Source of the DNA: FEN-1139 sp038207155
GTDB taxonomy: Bacteria > Myxococcota_A > Polyangia > Polyangiales > Polyangiaceae
NCBI GenBank assembly: GCA_038207155.1
Contig: JBBRAB010000007.1
Location: 62,001 to 126,000 of the forward strand
Direction of reading: 5' to 3'
Length of the DNA: 64,000 bases
A program made the position numbers and the translations under genes. Each line of letters opens with the position of its first letter. Position 1 is the first letter of the stretch. The notes beneath the pieces were generated by a model, which saw only the letters and a program-made list of their open reading frames with translations, was not told the DNA's origin and searched no databases. Positions 1 to 8,537 of this stretch are shown one piece after another.

Positions 1-527
1 ACTTCCACCTCTCCAGTGTTGAAATTCCGCTGGAAATTGGTGAAATCGTCCATCGCGTTCCAGAGGCAGAACTCGACGAACGAAAAGACCTTGAACGAGC
101 GCGGAGTGGTGCCCTCATTGGTCAGGGTCAGCTGATGGACCTCGGCGTTCGTGCCCATTGGGACGAAGCACAGGTCTTCAGCGGTCAACCCATGACGCTT
201 GCCAGTGATCTTGGTGTAGCCAAGGCCGTGACGGCACTCAAAGGAATCCAACTCACGCTTGACGGGACCAAAAGAGGGAGTCCAATAGTCCCCATTTTCC
301 TCGCGAATGTAGAAGTACCGCCCGCCAGCGTCAGCCGGAACGTTGTGGTACCGATATCGGGTGATGCGCCGTAGTCGGGCGTCCCGATAAAAGGAATACC
401 CCCCGCCTTGCTGAGAGATCAGCGAGAAGAACTGCTCACACCCGAGGTAGTTGATCCACGGGTACGGAGTCTGTGGGGTGGTAATGACGTATTCTTTGTT
501 CTGATCGTCGAAGTGGCCGAAACGCAT
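1..527 (-). CDS. Cellobiose/cellodextrin phosphorylase (GH94), N-terminal part, cut by window edge
   Basis: About 175 codons are present; the rest lies beyond the left edge. The protein starts MRFGHFDDQNKEYVI and continues with TPYPWINYLG, GGYSFYRDARLRRITRYR and FECRHGLGYTKI. I recognise this series of blocks from the N-terminal beta-sandwich of GH94 cellobiose phosphorylases. The enzyme family splits cellobiose (or cellodextrins) with phosphate into alpha-glucose 1-phosphate and glucose in the cytoplasm, saving ATP. There is no signal peptide, as expected. The start is the ATG at 527, with GGAGG at 537-541 ending nine bases before it. The gene follows GH48 and two GH9 genes on the same strand, so its product would be the intracellular end of a cellulose pathway. 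The catalytic domain is not visible, so cellobiose versus longer cellodextrin specificity cannot be decided. Confidence 0.9.
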   Translation of the reverse strand, partial: MRFGHFDDQNKEYVITTPQTPYPWINYLGCEQFFSLISQQGGGYSFYRDARLRRITRYRYHNVPADAGGRYFYIREENGDYWTPSFGPVKRELDSFECRHGLGYTKITGKRHGLTAEDLCFVPMGTNAEVHQLTLTNEGTTPRSFKVFSFVEFCLWNAMDDFTNFQRNFNTGEVE

Positions 528-580
528 CGTACTTAGCCTCCGGACAGGAGCAGGGCGGGACCTTGACCCAGAAACCGAAC

Positions 581-609
581 AGCCCTCCCCAAGGATTTCG
601 GGGAGGGCT
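581..609 (-). terminator. Stem-loop between GH9 gene and cellobiose phosphorylase gene
   Basis: A perfect 10-bp inverted repeat (agccctcccc / ggggagggct) has a 9-base loop. It lies about 75 bases past the GH9 stop and about 50 bases before the phosphorylase start. No T-run follows on the minus strand, so it may be a processing or mRNA-stabilising hairpin rather than a full terminator. The remaining bases of 528-684 show nothing else I can support. Confidence 0.55.
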
Positions 610-684
610 ACCGCGGCGCCATAGGCCGGCTTTCCGGGGTAGACGCGGGGGACAATAACCCGAGGTCCCCTCGCTGTCAGCCCA

Positions 685-3171
685 TCACTTTGTCTTCTTC
701 TTCTTTGCGGGTGCCTTGGCGGGTGCCTTGACGGCCGGCTTGGCTTTTCCGCCCGCCTTGGCAGCGGCCGGAGCAGCCTTGGCCGCAGCTGGAGCAGCAA
801 GCTTGCGCCCCTTCTCGTCCATGAAGGCCGAAACCCAGGCCAGCGGCGAGTTCCAGTTGATGGTGATCTCGTTGGCGCTCCACGCCTCGATGTGATCGAC
901 GAAGCACTTCTGTGGCGCGCAGTTCTTCAGACCCGAGGCCTGCACGTACGGGTCCTGCAAGCCCGAGTTCGGACCGCCGGACAGGCAGCCGGGAGGTGCC
1001 GTCGGGAAACGCTTGTCGACTTGGAACGACCAGAAGCGGTGATGCGGCCACTGCAGGGGCTTGGACCCGTAGCCGCTGACGTAGCTCTGACCGAGCGGAT
1101 TGCGCCCGAGGATGTAGCCCATGGCATCAGTGACACCATCGAAGTACTTCTTCTGGCCCGCGAAGTCATGTGCGAGCGCCATGATCAGCGCATTGTTGAT
1201 GACGAACGAGTTCGAGCCCCAAGGGTACTTGCCGTCGGCTTCACCCTTGAACGGCAGGCTGTAGCCAGTCGTCGCAATCATCTTCAGGTACTCGTCGGCA
1301 GCATCAATGATTTGCAGACGCATCTGATTCATGGTTGCGCCGTCAACACCCTTGCCGACCGCCATCGAGATCTTACCGAGGGCATCCGTGCGGGCCCAGT
1401 CCATCGAGGCGGTTGAGCCGCCGGCCAGCATTGGGAACTTCGAGTGAAGCGGTGAGCTGGTGACGAAGGTTCTGTACTCGTCCTTCTGGGTGGTGAGCCA
1501 AAGCTCTGAAGCCGCCCAGTAGAACTCGTCAGAGACGTCCTTGTCGTCGTAGGGACCACCACCGCTATTGTCAGTCGCCAGGGCGTAAACGGCCGGGTTC
1601 GCCTTGGCGGCGGCCCAGGTCTTCTCCGCGGCGGCTAGACACTTGGCAGCGTAGCCATCGTCAACTCCGCGGTAGACACGCGCGCACTGGGCGGCGTTGG
1701 CTGCCACGTTGAGGGTGGCCGCGGTGCTGACCGGACGCAGGAAGCGAGACATCTTCTGCTCGGCCTCGTCGGGGCGAATCCCGAGCGCGGACCAGCTGCG
1801 ATCATGAATCTTATGATGCACCATGCCAGCCTTCGGTTGGCCGTCGGGCACCATCATTTTCATCATGAAGTCCATCTCCCAGCGGGCTTCATCGAGCAAG
1901 TCGGGCTTACCGTTCTTGCTCTCGGGAATGTTCAGCTTGCCGTCGCCAAAATCGGCCAGGCTTGAGCCCAGGTTCTTGGTGCGCTCGTAGAGGTTGAACA
2001 GCGTCCAGACCGCTATGCCGCCGTTGACGACGTACTTGCCGTGGTCACCTGCATCGTACCAACCGCCGGTGACGTCGAGCTTGTAGGTGCAGCCGGCCTC
2101 AGGCGCACAAGCAACCGCCTTGTCGCTCGTCAAATGGCCTGCCGGACGCGTCCATTTCTCGTCTTCCGCGTAGGGCATCTTGATGTCGATGCCGGAACGG
2201 TTGTGGTAGAAATAGTGAAGCGCATCGAGCTTGAGCTTCGAATAGGCCTCGTTGTCGATGTCAAACGGGAAGCTGACATCTTGACCGACGCGCAGGGTGT
2301 AACCCTTGCCAACCTTGGTGTAGGAGCCAAAGTCGATCACGTGGACGGCTTCACCCGCGGCGGGATCCTGCCCGGCGGGGAACGTGTCACCGGACGCCAC
2401 AACCTGGCCGCCACCCTCTAGCAATTCCCACTTCATCGGCGAAGGAGAGGCGTTGGGATACGCGGCAATCTTGCTGGCGTAGACGGGGTAACCCACCTGG
2501 TTGACGGCAACCTTGGGCACGACGGTAGCCTTCTCGCGGGCTGCCGGCGTGTAGAGCGGATCCGAGAGCACGACATCATCGATGCACACGACGAAGGGCT
2601 CCTTGGCCTTGGCCATCGAACCACCGTAGTGGAACGTGAACTCAGCGGTCGGATCGGTCACTTTGTTCATCGAGAAGGTGTCGGAGATCGTGACCGGTTG
2701 CGGCCCAATATTGACCACCTTCACCCAGTATTCCGAGTAAGGCGGCCCGATCATGCCGACCTTGACGCTGGCCCGCGTCTCCTGATCTGCCCAGATCTTG
2801 AAGCTGATGGAGTACGTGCGGCCCTTCTCGAGCACCATTTCACGGTGACGAACCTGGGCATCCCACTTGTTGGTTCCCTTGTTCTCCACGTGGAGGCAGT
2901 AGGAGCCCTCCTTGACTTCCGCGTAGCCCTTGCCTGGATCCGTAAAGGACAGAGTCCACGGCAAGCTTGTGCCATCGTTGAAGTTGGTGTTTTTGACAAG
3001 GTTGTGAGCGAGCTGCGAAGGATCCGCGGCACTCGCCGAACTCTCGTCACCACCACCGCTGCGCGAGCTCCCGTGGCGCCCACGCTTCTTAGATACACAC
3101 GCACTGCTGGCCAATGCCAGCGCCAGCGTGGAAACCACCACAAGGGTGTGTCGCTGCATAAAACTACGCAT
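685..3171 (-). CDS. GH9 endoglucanase with N-terminal CBM-like and Ig-like domains, probable lipoprotein
   Basis: A secreted cellulase of 828 residues. The N-terminus is a lipoprotein-type signal (ALALASSAC, Cys about residue 25) followed by a basic Ser/Gly linker. Residues about 55-205 form a beta-sandwich resembling CBM4/9-type modules (starting LVKNTNFNDG). Residues about 215-308 are the Ig-like domain typical of many GH9 enzymes (AVNQVGYP). The GH9 catalytic domain follows: the GGWYDAGDHGKY motif near residue 371 carries the catalytic base Asp, and NEITINWN near 764 carries the acid Glu. The C-terminal 40 residues are Ala/Pro/Lys-rich and end in KKKKTK, an unusual basic tail. The ATG at 3171 is preceded by GAGGAG nine bases upstream. 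It sits between GH48 and cellobiose phosphorylase genes. Endo- versus processive mode cannot be read from the sequence. Confidence 0.93.
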   Translation of the reverse strand: MRSFMQRHTLVVVSTLALALASSACVSKKRGRHGSSRSGGGDESSASAADPSQLAHNLVKNTNFNDGTSLPWTLSFTDPGKGYAEVKEGSYCLHVENKGTNKWDAQVRHREMVLEKGRTYSISFKIWADQETRASVKVGMIGPPYSEYWVKVVNIGPQPVTISDTFSMNKVTDPTAEFTFHYGGSMAKAKEPFVVCIDDVVLSDPLYTPAAREKATVVPKVAVNQVGYPVYASKIAAYPNASPSPMKWELLEGGGQVVASGDTFPAGQDPAAGEAVHVIDFGSYTKVGKGYTLRVGQDVSFPFDIDNEAYSKLKLDALHYFYHNRSGIDIKMPYAEDEKWTRPAGHLTSDKAVACAPEAGCTYKLDVTGGWYDAGDHGKYVVNGGIAVWTLFNLYERTKNLGSSLADFGDGKLNIPESKNGKPDLLDEARWEMDFMMKMMVPDGQPKAGMVHHKIHDRSWSALGIRPDEAEQKMSRFLRPVSTAATLNVAANAAQCARVYRGVDDGYAAKCLAAAEKTWAAAKANPAVYALATDNSGGGPYDDKDVSDEFYWAASELWLTTQKDEYRTFVTSSPLHSKFPMLAGGSTASMDWARTDALGKISMAVGKGVDGATMNQMRLQIIDAADEYLKMIATTGYSLPFKGEADGKYPWGSNSFVINNALIMALAHDFAGQKKYFDGVTDAMGYILGRNPLGQSYVSGYGSKPLQWPHHRFWSFQVDKRFPTAPPGCLSGGPNSGLQDPYVQASGLKNCAPQKCFVDHIEAWSANEITINWNSPLAWVSAFMDEKGRKLAAPAAAKAAPAAAKAGGKAKPAVKAPAKAPAKKKKTK

Positions 3172-3230
3172 CTTTGCTGTCTCCTCGTAACACCATCAGC
3201 TAGGTTCGGAATCTTGGCGAGCCAGTAAAC

Positions 3231-3265
3231 CCAAGGGTTGAGCAATGGCGTCGCTCAACCCTTGG
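3231..3265 (-). terminator. Perfect 13-bp stem-loop between GH48 and GH9 genes
   Basis: ccaagggttgagc at 3231-3243 pairs perfectly with gctcaacccttgg at 3253-3265 around a 9-base loop. It lies 13 bases beyond the GH48 stop codon on the minus strand and 60 bases before the next start. There is no T-run, so read-through with 3'-end stabilisation is as likely as termination. Confidence 0.6.
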
Positions 3266-3278
3266 TTCTTATCGGCAA

Positions 3279-5411
3279 TCAGTTCGGGAACAACCAACCG
3301 TAGGTCGCGTAGGCCAGCGCGATGTGCGACTGAGCCCAGAAGCGGTGGTACCTGAACTCCGGCGGTTTGCCAGCCTTGAGCGCCGCGTCCACCTTGGCAA
3401 AGGCGGGATCTTGGCGATACTTCGAGCGCATGCTGAGGAACGTGGTCTTGGGATCAAGCACGTCCCCGTTCGGCATCTTTCCAGTCCAACCGGGCGGGAG
3501 AGACACGGGATCGTTGAAGCGCTTGTAGTCACCACGCGCCTCGGGAGAAGCCACGCCCTTGTCGTCGCGGTACTTGGTCCACATGCGGTCAAGTAGCTCG
3601 CGGCAAAGCGTCTTGGCTTCCTTGTCGTTGCGCTTGGCAGCGTAGAACTCCAGGGTGTGGACGAGCGCCGCGGTGGTGCCGACGTCGTCGGTGTGTCCGG
3701 TGACCTCCACATGCAGAGACGAGTTGTAGTTGGCGTCCTTGGGATCCCAGTTCTGCGCCGCTTCGTTCCAGTCCAGCGCGGGCTGGCCTGTCCACTTGAG
3801 CGTCGCCGGGATCTTCCAGCCACCGTCGGGAGTCAGCTTGGTGTTCTTCTTCACCCAGCTCACCCAACGGTCCATCATGGTCTGGGCCTTCGGATCACCC
3901 GAGGCGTAGTAGTACTCAGCCACACGCTGAACCGACCAAACCTGGAAGCCGAACCACTCGTTCGAAGGAGGATCCATGAACACGGGCGCTTCGGTGTAGC
4001 CCATGTTGTAGAACTTCTTCACACCGGGCGGGAACTTCATGTAGCGCCCGTTCCAGCTGTTGGTCGCACCACCGGCGAAAGCGCCCTCCGAGGACTGGAG
4101 CCAGCGATAGAATTCGAGCTGACGAGTCAAGCTCGTCGCCCAGTCGCGCTGTCCGTTCGGGGAGAGGGGCCGGAAGTTCGGGTCCTGACCGAGGGCGTAG
4201 GCCGCCATCGGATTCTGGTAGCCCGAGTGGTTGTGGCTCGAACCAATGCGCCACGACCAGATGCTGCCGCCCGGAAGTGCTCCGCCCCAGGCGAAGTACC
4301 ACGACAGGAGGTAGTGCGACGAGTCGTAACCCGTGCCTGGCGCGCAGCCGAGGTCCTCGCAACCGATCTTTTTGAAGTACTTATCGAAGAAGGAGTAGCG
4401 AATGTAGTCGCCCATCATCGCGGACTTCTTGACGATGGCATCGACGGCGGCGTTGCCTCCCTGCTCGTCAGCCCACTTCTTCGCCCAGTACATGGCCTGA
4501 ACCATGCGGGCATCGGCGTCTGGCGCGTTGGTATACTTCCACTGCTTGGCAGGCTTGGCGTCCTTCACGAACAGATCGAGATAGCCAAACTTCCCACCGA
4601 AACTGTGGTCGTCCCAGCAGGGCTGAGTCACGGTCTCCCAGACCGACTCTTGCACACCACGTTGGAAGGTATTGATGTAGGAAACGCGGCTGGTTCCGTC
4701 GCCGCGATTGCCGAAGCCGTACCAGTTGTCGACATCCATCAGCCAATGCATGGCGTAGATGTTCTTGGTGCCGTAGGTGGCCTCGAGCTCCTTACCGATC
4801 GGATCAACACCGACCGTGGTCGACCCCTGGAGCGGTACGGGATAGTCGCTCGGCAGGTCCATTTCGGCCGCATAGGTCGCGGTCTTGGTGGGGTTGTAAG
4901 CCTTGGTCGTCGGCTGATCGGCAGCGTTCGGAATAATGTAGTATTCCGTGTTCTTCCAGGCGCGATCGAGGTGAGACCAGTCGTTGGTCACCTTGCCGTA
5001 CATGGCCTCAAGCCACACCCAGTAACTGTAGGCCTCAGACGTCGTCTCGTGACCGTAGTCAGGCGCCTCGACGATCAGAGTCTCAACGGAGTGGTAGGGC
5101 ACACCCTCAGGGCTGAAATAGCCGTTCGAGAGGTTGTGCATGTTGGTCCACAGCTCGAGGAACCGATCAAGGTTCAGGTTACCCGTCTTTTTTAGTGGCG
5201 GGATCGGAGCGGCGGGCGGCGGCGGCGGCGGCGGCGGAAGCAGCGTATTCGGAGGCAAATCCGCCTTCGGTGGCGGCCCAGACTGCTGGGAGGATTTCCC
5301 ACCCCGCGTGCGCTGCTTGGGCACGCAAGCAGTGGCAACAACGCCGCCGACGACAAGGGCTGCGACGAGCGCCTTCGTCGAGGGACCAAGTACACTTCGA
5401 GACTTCATCAT
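3279..5411 (-). CDS. GH48 cellulase (processive exoglucanase type), probable lipoprotein
   Basis: A 710-residue secreted protein. GH48 enzymes are processive cellobiohydrolases and the main partner of GH9 enzymes on crystalline cellulose. The N-terminus is a lipoprotein-like signal (VVGGVVATAC, Cys near 29), then a basic stretch and a proline run (eight Pro) that forms a linker to the catalytic domain from about residue 75. The signature SPEGVPYHSVETLIVEAPDY followed by GHETTSEAYSYW (about residues 100-130) carries the proposed acid Glu in TTSEA. The rest is full length for the family, ending FRYHRFWAQSHIALAYATYG. No dockerin or CBM is present, so free cellulosome assembly is unlikely. The start is the ATG at 5411 (MMKSRS), which has only a weak upstream AG-rich site; the ATG three bases further in is an alternative. 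It lies between the CBM-like lipoprotein gene and a GH9 gene. Confidence 0.95.
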   Translation of the reverse strand: MMKSRSVLGPSTKALVAALVVGGVVATACVPKQRTRGGKSSQQSGPPPKADLPPNTLLPPPPPPPPAAPIPPLKKTGNLNLDRFLELWTNMHNLSNGYFSPEGVPYHSVETLIVEAPDYGHETTSEAYSYWVWLEAMYGKVTNDWSHLDRAWKNTEYYIIPNAADQPTTKAYNPTKTATYAAEMDLPSDYPVPLQGSTTVGVDPIGKELEATYGTKNIYAMHWLMDVDNWYGFGNRGDGTSRVSYINTFQRGVQESVWETVTQPCWDDHSFGGKFGYLDLFVKDAKPAKQWKYTNAPDADARMVQAMYWAKKWADEQGGNAAVDAIVKKSAMMGDYIRYSFFDKYFKKIGCEDLGCAPGTGYDSSHYLLSWYFAWGGALPGGSIWSWRIGSSHNHSGYQNPMAAYALGQDPNFRPLSPNGQRDWATSLTRQLEFYRWLQSSEGAFAGGATNSWNGRYMKFPPGVKKFYNMGYTEAPVFMDPPSNEWFGFQVWSVQRVAEYYYASGDPKAQTMMDRWVSWVKKNTKLTPDGGWKIPATLKWTGQPALDWNEAAQNWDPKDANYNSSLHVEVTGHTDDVGTTAALVHTLEFYAAKRNDKEAKTLCRELLDRMWTKYRDDKGVASPEARGDYKRFNDPVSLPPGWTGKMPNGDVLDPKTTFLSMRSKYRQDPAFAKVDAALKAGKPPEFRYHRFWAQSHIALAYATYGWLFPN

Positions 5412-5500
5412 GATCGATATCTCTTTGAGGGTAACCTGAACGAACTCATGAAGATCTGGGAGTCACGAGCAAAGGGCGCTCGAGAGCAGGATTGTCGCCA

Positions 5501-5529
5501 AACGCTCGCGCAGTGACTGCGCGAGCGTT
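5501..5529 (-). terminator. Perfect 12-bp stem-loop after CBM-like lipoprotein gene
   Basis: aacgctcgcgca (5501-5512) and tgcgcgagcgtt (5518-5529) are perfectly complementary around a 5-base loop. It starts 16 bases after the stop codon of the upstream gene and about 90 bases before the GH48 start. On the minus strand it ends in TT only. It could be a terminator, an attenuator or an mRNA stabiliser. Confidence 0.65.
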
Positions 5530-5545
5530 CTGCGAATCAATCCGA

Positions 5546-6334
5546 TCACTGCGCCGGAGCGGGAGCGGGTGCAGCAGCGCCAGCGGGTGCGGCTGCAGGA
5601 GCCGCATCGCTACCACCACAACCGGTGAACTCCATGTCGTCGATGGATAGATCGTACGGCATGCCCTTGTCATTGACCTGAAACTGCACGCCGTAGACCT
5701 GCTTGGTGTCGATGCCGCTCGGATGCGGTGAACCCCAGCCGCGTTCCTGCTTGGCCGCGTCAAAGAGCACGACGTAGCGGGTCCAATCTTCGGTCAGCTT
5801 AAGCTCCATGCCGAAGTCGTTGTAACAAGCCGAACAGATCCCACCATCCGGATCGGTCTGGGCGTCAGGCATCTTGAAGCGAACCTTCGGCGTCGACGTA
5901 GCCGAGCGCTTGGCCCAGAACGCGATACCGCCAAACTTCGAGGCGTCGTAACCGCCCTTCGGATCAGCCAAGTTAGCGCCCATGCCGGCGTACACGATGT
6001 TGGACTTGCCAATCGTGCCGGACATGCGCGCCGCGTAAGCGGAACCATTGACGCCACCCTGGGTAAAGCTGAAAATGCCGCCTGTTTCGCCCGCTGCGGG
6101 CTCCACCGTTGAGCCTTCGTGATCGACGTAGGTGTACCAGTACCCACTTCGACCCTCCTGAACCATCACCTGGTTGTTGTTGTCTTCACCGTCATCGATC
6201 ATCGCCGACGCGGGGCACTTGCTGCCCTCGGGCGTGTCCCCAATACCGGGGTCGGTGGGGGAAGGGTGGCAACCGACCGCACTCAACGCGAAACACGCGA
6301 ACAACAACGTAGACCACTGCGCTTTGGAGTTCAT
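5546..6334 (-). CDS. CBM-like lipoprotein of the cellulase cluster (no catalytic domain)
   Basis: A 262-residue lipoprotein: the signal ALSAVGC ends in a good lipobox, followed by HPSPTDPG. Residues about 35-240 look like a single jelly-roll carbohydrate-binding domain of the CBM11 or related type (SAMIDDGEDNNNQ, GGIAFWAKRS, SIDDMEFTGCGG). The C-terminus is a short Ala/Pro-rich tail. I see no catalytic motif. The ATG at 6334 was chosen because the signal peptide starts there and AAGGA sits upstream; an open reading frame runs a further 82 codons upstream but without a sensible N-terminus. It is flanked by GH9 and GH48 genes. A role in surface binding of cellulose, or in holding the enzymes or the cell to the fibre, is inference. 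The exact CBM family is uncertain. Confidence 0.75.
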   Translation of the reverse strand: MNSKAQWSTLLFACFALSAVGCHPSPTDPGIGDTPEGSKCPASAMIDDGEDNNNQVMVQEGRSGYWYTYVDHEGSTVEPAAGETGGIFSFTQGGVNGSAYAARMSGTIGKSNIVYAGMGANLADPKGGYDASKFGGIAFWAKRSATSTPKVRFKMPDAQTDPDGGICSACYNDFGMELKLTEDWTRYVVLFDAAKQERGWGSPHPSGIDTKQVYGVQFQVNDKGMPYDLSIDDMEFTGCGGSDAAPAAAPAGAAAPAPAPAQ

Positions 6335-6603
6335 GGCATCCTTTCTCGATTCGTGACGCGCCGACGCTAGGGCGACGCTAGCTCCGGGACGTACACGGGT
6401 GCCCCCGGCATGTCCCAAGTGTTGGGGACGAGCGGCGGCCGGGGGAATAGTACCCGAAACCCCGCAGTTGGGCAGGGGTTCGCGTGCGAAGAAACGGCTC
6501 TTCCCAGCGCTGACCCCGAACCCGCAAAGCTTGCGCCAAAGGCGCGCCGAACTCGGCAAGTTTTGGCTGAAAATCCCCAAGCGGAACAGAAATTTCCCCT
6601 AAC

Positions 6604-6620
6604 ACGGGAACGTTTCCCGT
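6604..6620. promoter_or_regulatory. 17-bp inverted repeat, candidate operator, in the 375-bp gap before the CBM-like gene
   Basis: ACGGGAACGTTTCCCGT is two perfect 7-base arms around CGT. It lies in the 6335-6709 gap, about 270 bases upstream of the lipoprotein start. A related sequence, ACGGGAATCGTTTC, occurs at 8541-8554 just before the first GH9 gene. The shape resembles a LacI-family operator, but no regulator gene is in the window. I see no gene in the rest of the gap. Confidence 0.4.
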
Positions 6621-6709
6621 CGGGGCTCCGTCCGCCGGTTAGCGGCCCGGTGATCGCGCTCGCCGGTGTCACGCGAACGCCACGCTGCCGCAGTGCCGGG
6701 GCCGTTGGC

Positions 6710-8515
6710 TCACGGCAAGAGACCCGCCGCCGCGTAGGCGAGCGCGGCATTCCAGTTGATGGCGACCTCGTTGGAGCGAAAGTCGCCCACGGTGTCGCTC
6801 CAGGCGAGTCCAGGAGTGCTCGCCGAAACGGACGAGTCCTGCCCGTTGGGGCCACCGATCAACAGCCCTGGCCAAGGTGCGGGTATCGAATCCCCGCTCG
6901 AGGGACGATGGTGCGGATTCATTGGAGGAAGGAAGCCCAGACCCGTCACCATCGAACGACCGAACGCATTGTGTCCGAGCACGTAGTCGAGCTGCTGAGA
7001 CTCGGCTGCCACGAAATCCGGAGTGGGACGGACCGCGTTCGCCGCGCGTAGAATCATGACGGTGCGCAGCAAAACCCCATTTGAGCCCCAGTAGTACATC
7101 GCCCCAATGCCGCGCCCGTAGGCGCTCGCCTTGGTGTTATTGACGATCGTCGTGGCGCTCGCCACCAATGCGTCGCTCGCTGCGGTGACGGCAGCTGGGG
7201 ACCGACTGGGGTCCGACGCGGACAGGTACTCGAGCAAGGCCAGATCTCCGACCTGTGCCCAGTCAAAGTTGACTGACACGCTGCTTGGAAGGCTCGATTC
7301 AATGCGGGTCAACAGCTTCGGATCGTGGTTGGCGCGCCAGAGTTCGACCGCTGCCCAGAGCTCATCATCCTGGGTCTCGGAGAAGTACGCGTCGTGAGTG
7401 AACCAACAGGAACTGCAGAGCACCTTGCCGCTCGCATCGGTGCGACCGAGGTGATCGAGCTTAGGCCGCAGAGGAGCGGCGGCACCATCGAGAAAGGCCT
7501 GCGCCACTTCGGCTGCCTTGAGGCACTTGCCAGCGTAGGCCGCGTCGAGCGGCTTATACACGCGCGAGGCCATCGCCATGATCGCAACGAAATCAGCTGT
7601 CGCCACGGTGCTTGGCGGGGCAAATCGCCGCGTGTCCCCATCGGAAGTTGGGGTCACGTCTCCGGCGGGGAATACCTCCACCCCGATTTGATGACTGACG
7701 CTTCCATCAGTGAGCTGCATCGTAAAGAGCTGGTCCAGCTGCACCTTGGCTTCAGCGAGCCAATCGGGCAGCTTACCCGCACCCCCTGGGATGTGTTTTA
7801 TGCCGCCGAGCGCCGCCGATGACTCTTCCCAGGCCCGCAACAGGAACGCCAGGGAGAAGGCCGCGTTTGCGGTGTACTTGCCGTAGTCGCCTGCGTCGTG
7901 CCAACCGCCAACTCCGCTGTGCTTGCTCTTACCATCCGCCCCGGCGAGCAGCTCGGTGCTGGCGTCTGCGAGGTGGCAAGCTGCGTGCGCGTATTTCGCG
8001 CTGCCTAACGTGAGCTCCACCGCGCTGCCGCAGCGCTGACCGTAAAAGCCCAACATGGCCAGCCGCGCCACTTCCGCGTAGACCGCGCCGCCGATGGCAA
8101 ACTCGGCAGATTCGCCAACACCAGCGACGGACACGAGGTACCGACCCGGAGTCTTGAAACTGCTAAAGTCGGCGCGCTGCAACGACTCACCGGTGTCCGG
8201 ATCCAGCGCGGATGCCGTCAGTTTTCCGCTCAGCACCGACTTTCGCGTCTTGGCGTCCAAGAGGTCAAAGGTCTTGGCCTTCGAGGCACGGAGCGTTGCC
8301 AGCTTCATGCGCTCCGGCAGGTACCCGACACTGTTGACCCGCACTGGTTTGGGTGCAACGCAACCGGTCGGGGAAAGGAGCTCCCCGGTAGCGCAACCCT
8401 GAGGCAGGGTCGAATTGACGTAGGGTTGCGGTGCATCAGGACTGCTACCTGGATCACAGCCGAGCATCAGCCCAAGCGACGCCAACCCAATCAATCCTGA
8501 AGTGCGACCGAACAT
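6710..8515 (-). CDS. GH9 endoglucanase, probable lipoprotein
   Basis: A 601-residue GH9 enzyme. The signal peptide GLIGLASLGLMLGC ends in a lipobox. Asp follows the Cys, which in E. coli would favour inner-membrane retention; in myxobacteria-type cells the rule may not hold. Residues about 55-145 are the Ig-like GH9 companion domain (VNSVGYLPERMKLAT). The catalytic domain has GGWHDAGDYGKY near residue 203 with the base Asp, MNPHHRPS further on, and SNEVAINWN near residue 581 with the acid Glu. No CBM is present, unlike the GH9 gene at 685-3171. The ATG at 8515 was chosen because AGGAG lies nine bases upstream and the signal peptide begins there. It is the first cistron after the porin terminator, so it probably opens the cellulase transcription unit. 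Confidence 0.93.
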   Translation of the reverse strand: MFGRTSGLIGLASLGLMLGCDPGSSPDAPQPYVNSTLPQGCATGELLSPTGCVAPKPVRVNSVGYLPERMKLATLRASKAKTFDLLDAKTRKSVLSGKLTASALDPDTGESLQRADFSSFKTPGRYLVSVAGVGESAEFAIGGAVYAEVARLAMLGFYGQRCGSAVELTLGSAKYAHAACHLADASTELLAGADGKSKHSGVGGWHDAGDYGKYTANAAFSLAFLLRAWEESSAALGGIKHIPGGAGKLPDWLAEAKVQLDQLFTMQLTDGSVSHQIGVEVFPAGDVTPTSDGDTRRFAPPSTVATADFVAIMAMASRVYKPLDAAYAGKCLKAAEVAQAFLDGAAAPLRPKLDHLGRTDASGKVLCSSCWFTHDAYFSETQDDELWAAVELWRANHDPKLLTRIESSLPSSVSVNFDWAQVGDLALLEYLSASDPSRSPAAVTAASDALVASATTIVNNTKASAYGRGIGAMYYWGSNGVLLRTVMILRAANAVRPTPDFVAAESQQLDYVLGHNAFGRSMVTGLGFLPPMNPHHRPSSGDSIPAPWPGLLIGGPNGQDSSVSASTPGLAWSDTVGDFRSNEVAINWNAALAYAAAGLLP

Positions 8516-8537
8516 GATTGCAAGCTCCTGAGGCGCC

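Noticed and set aside
892..1416. Plus-strand frame (174 codons) within the GH9 gene
   Set aside because: Shadow of the GH9 coding strand; no domain, no ribosome site.
3657..5195. Long plus-strand reading frame (512 codons) antisense to GH48
   Set aside because: It mirrors the GH48 gene, has no recognisable domain, and is the type of open frame expected opposite a high-GC gene.
6335..6580. N-terminal extension of the CBM-like lipoprotein
   Set aside because: The extended frame lacks a signal peptide at its start, while ATG at 6334 has both a ribosome site and a lipoprotein signal.
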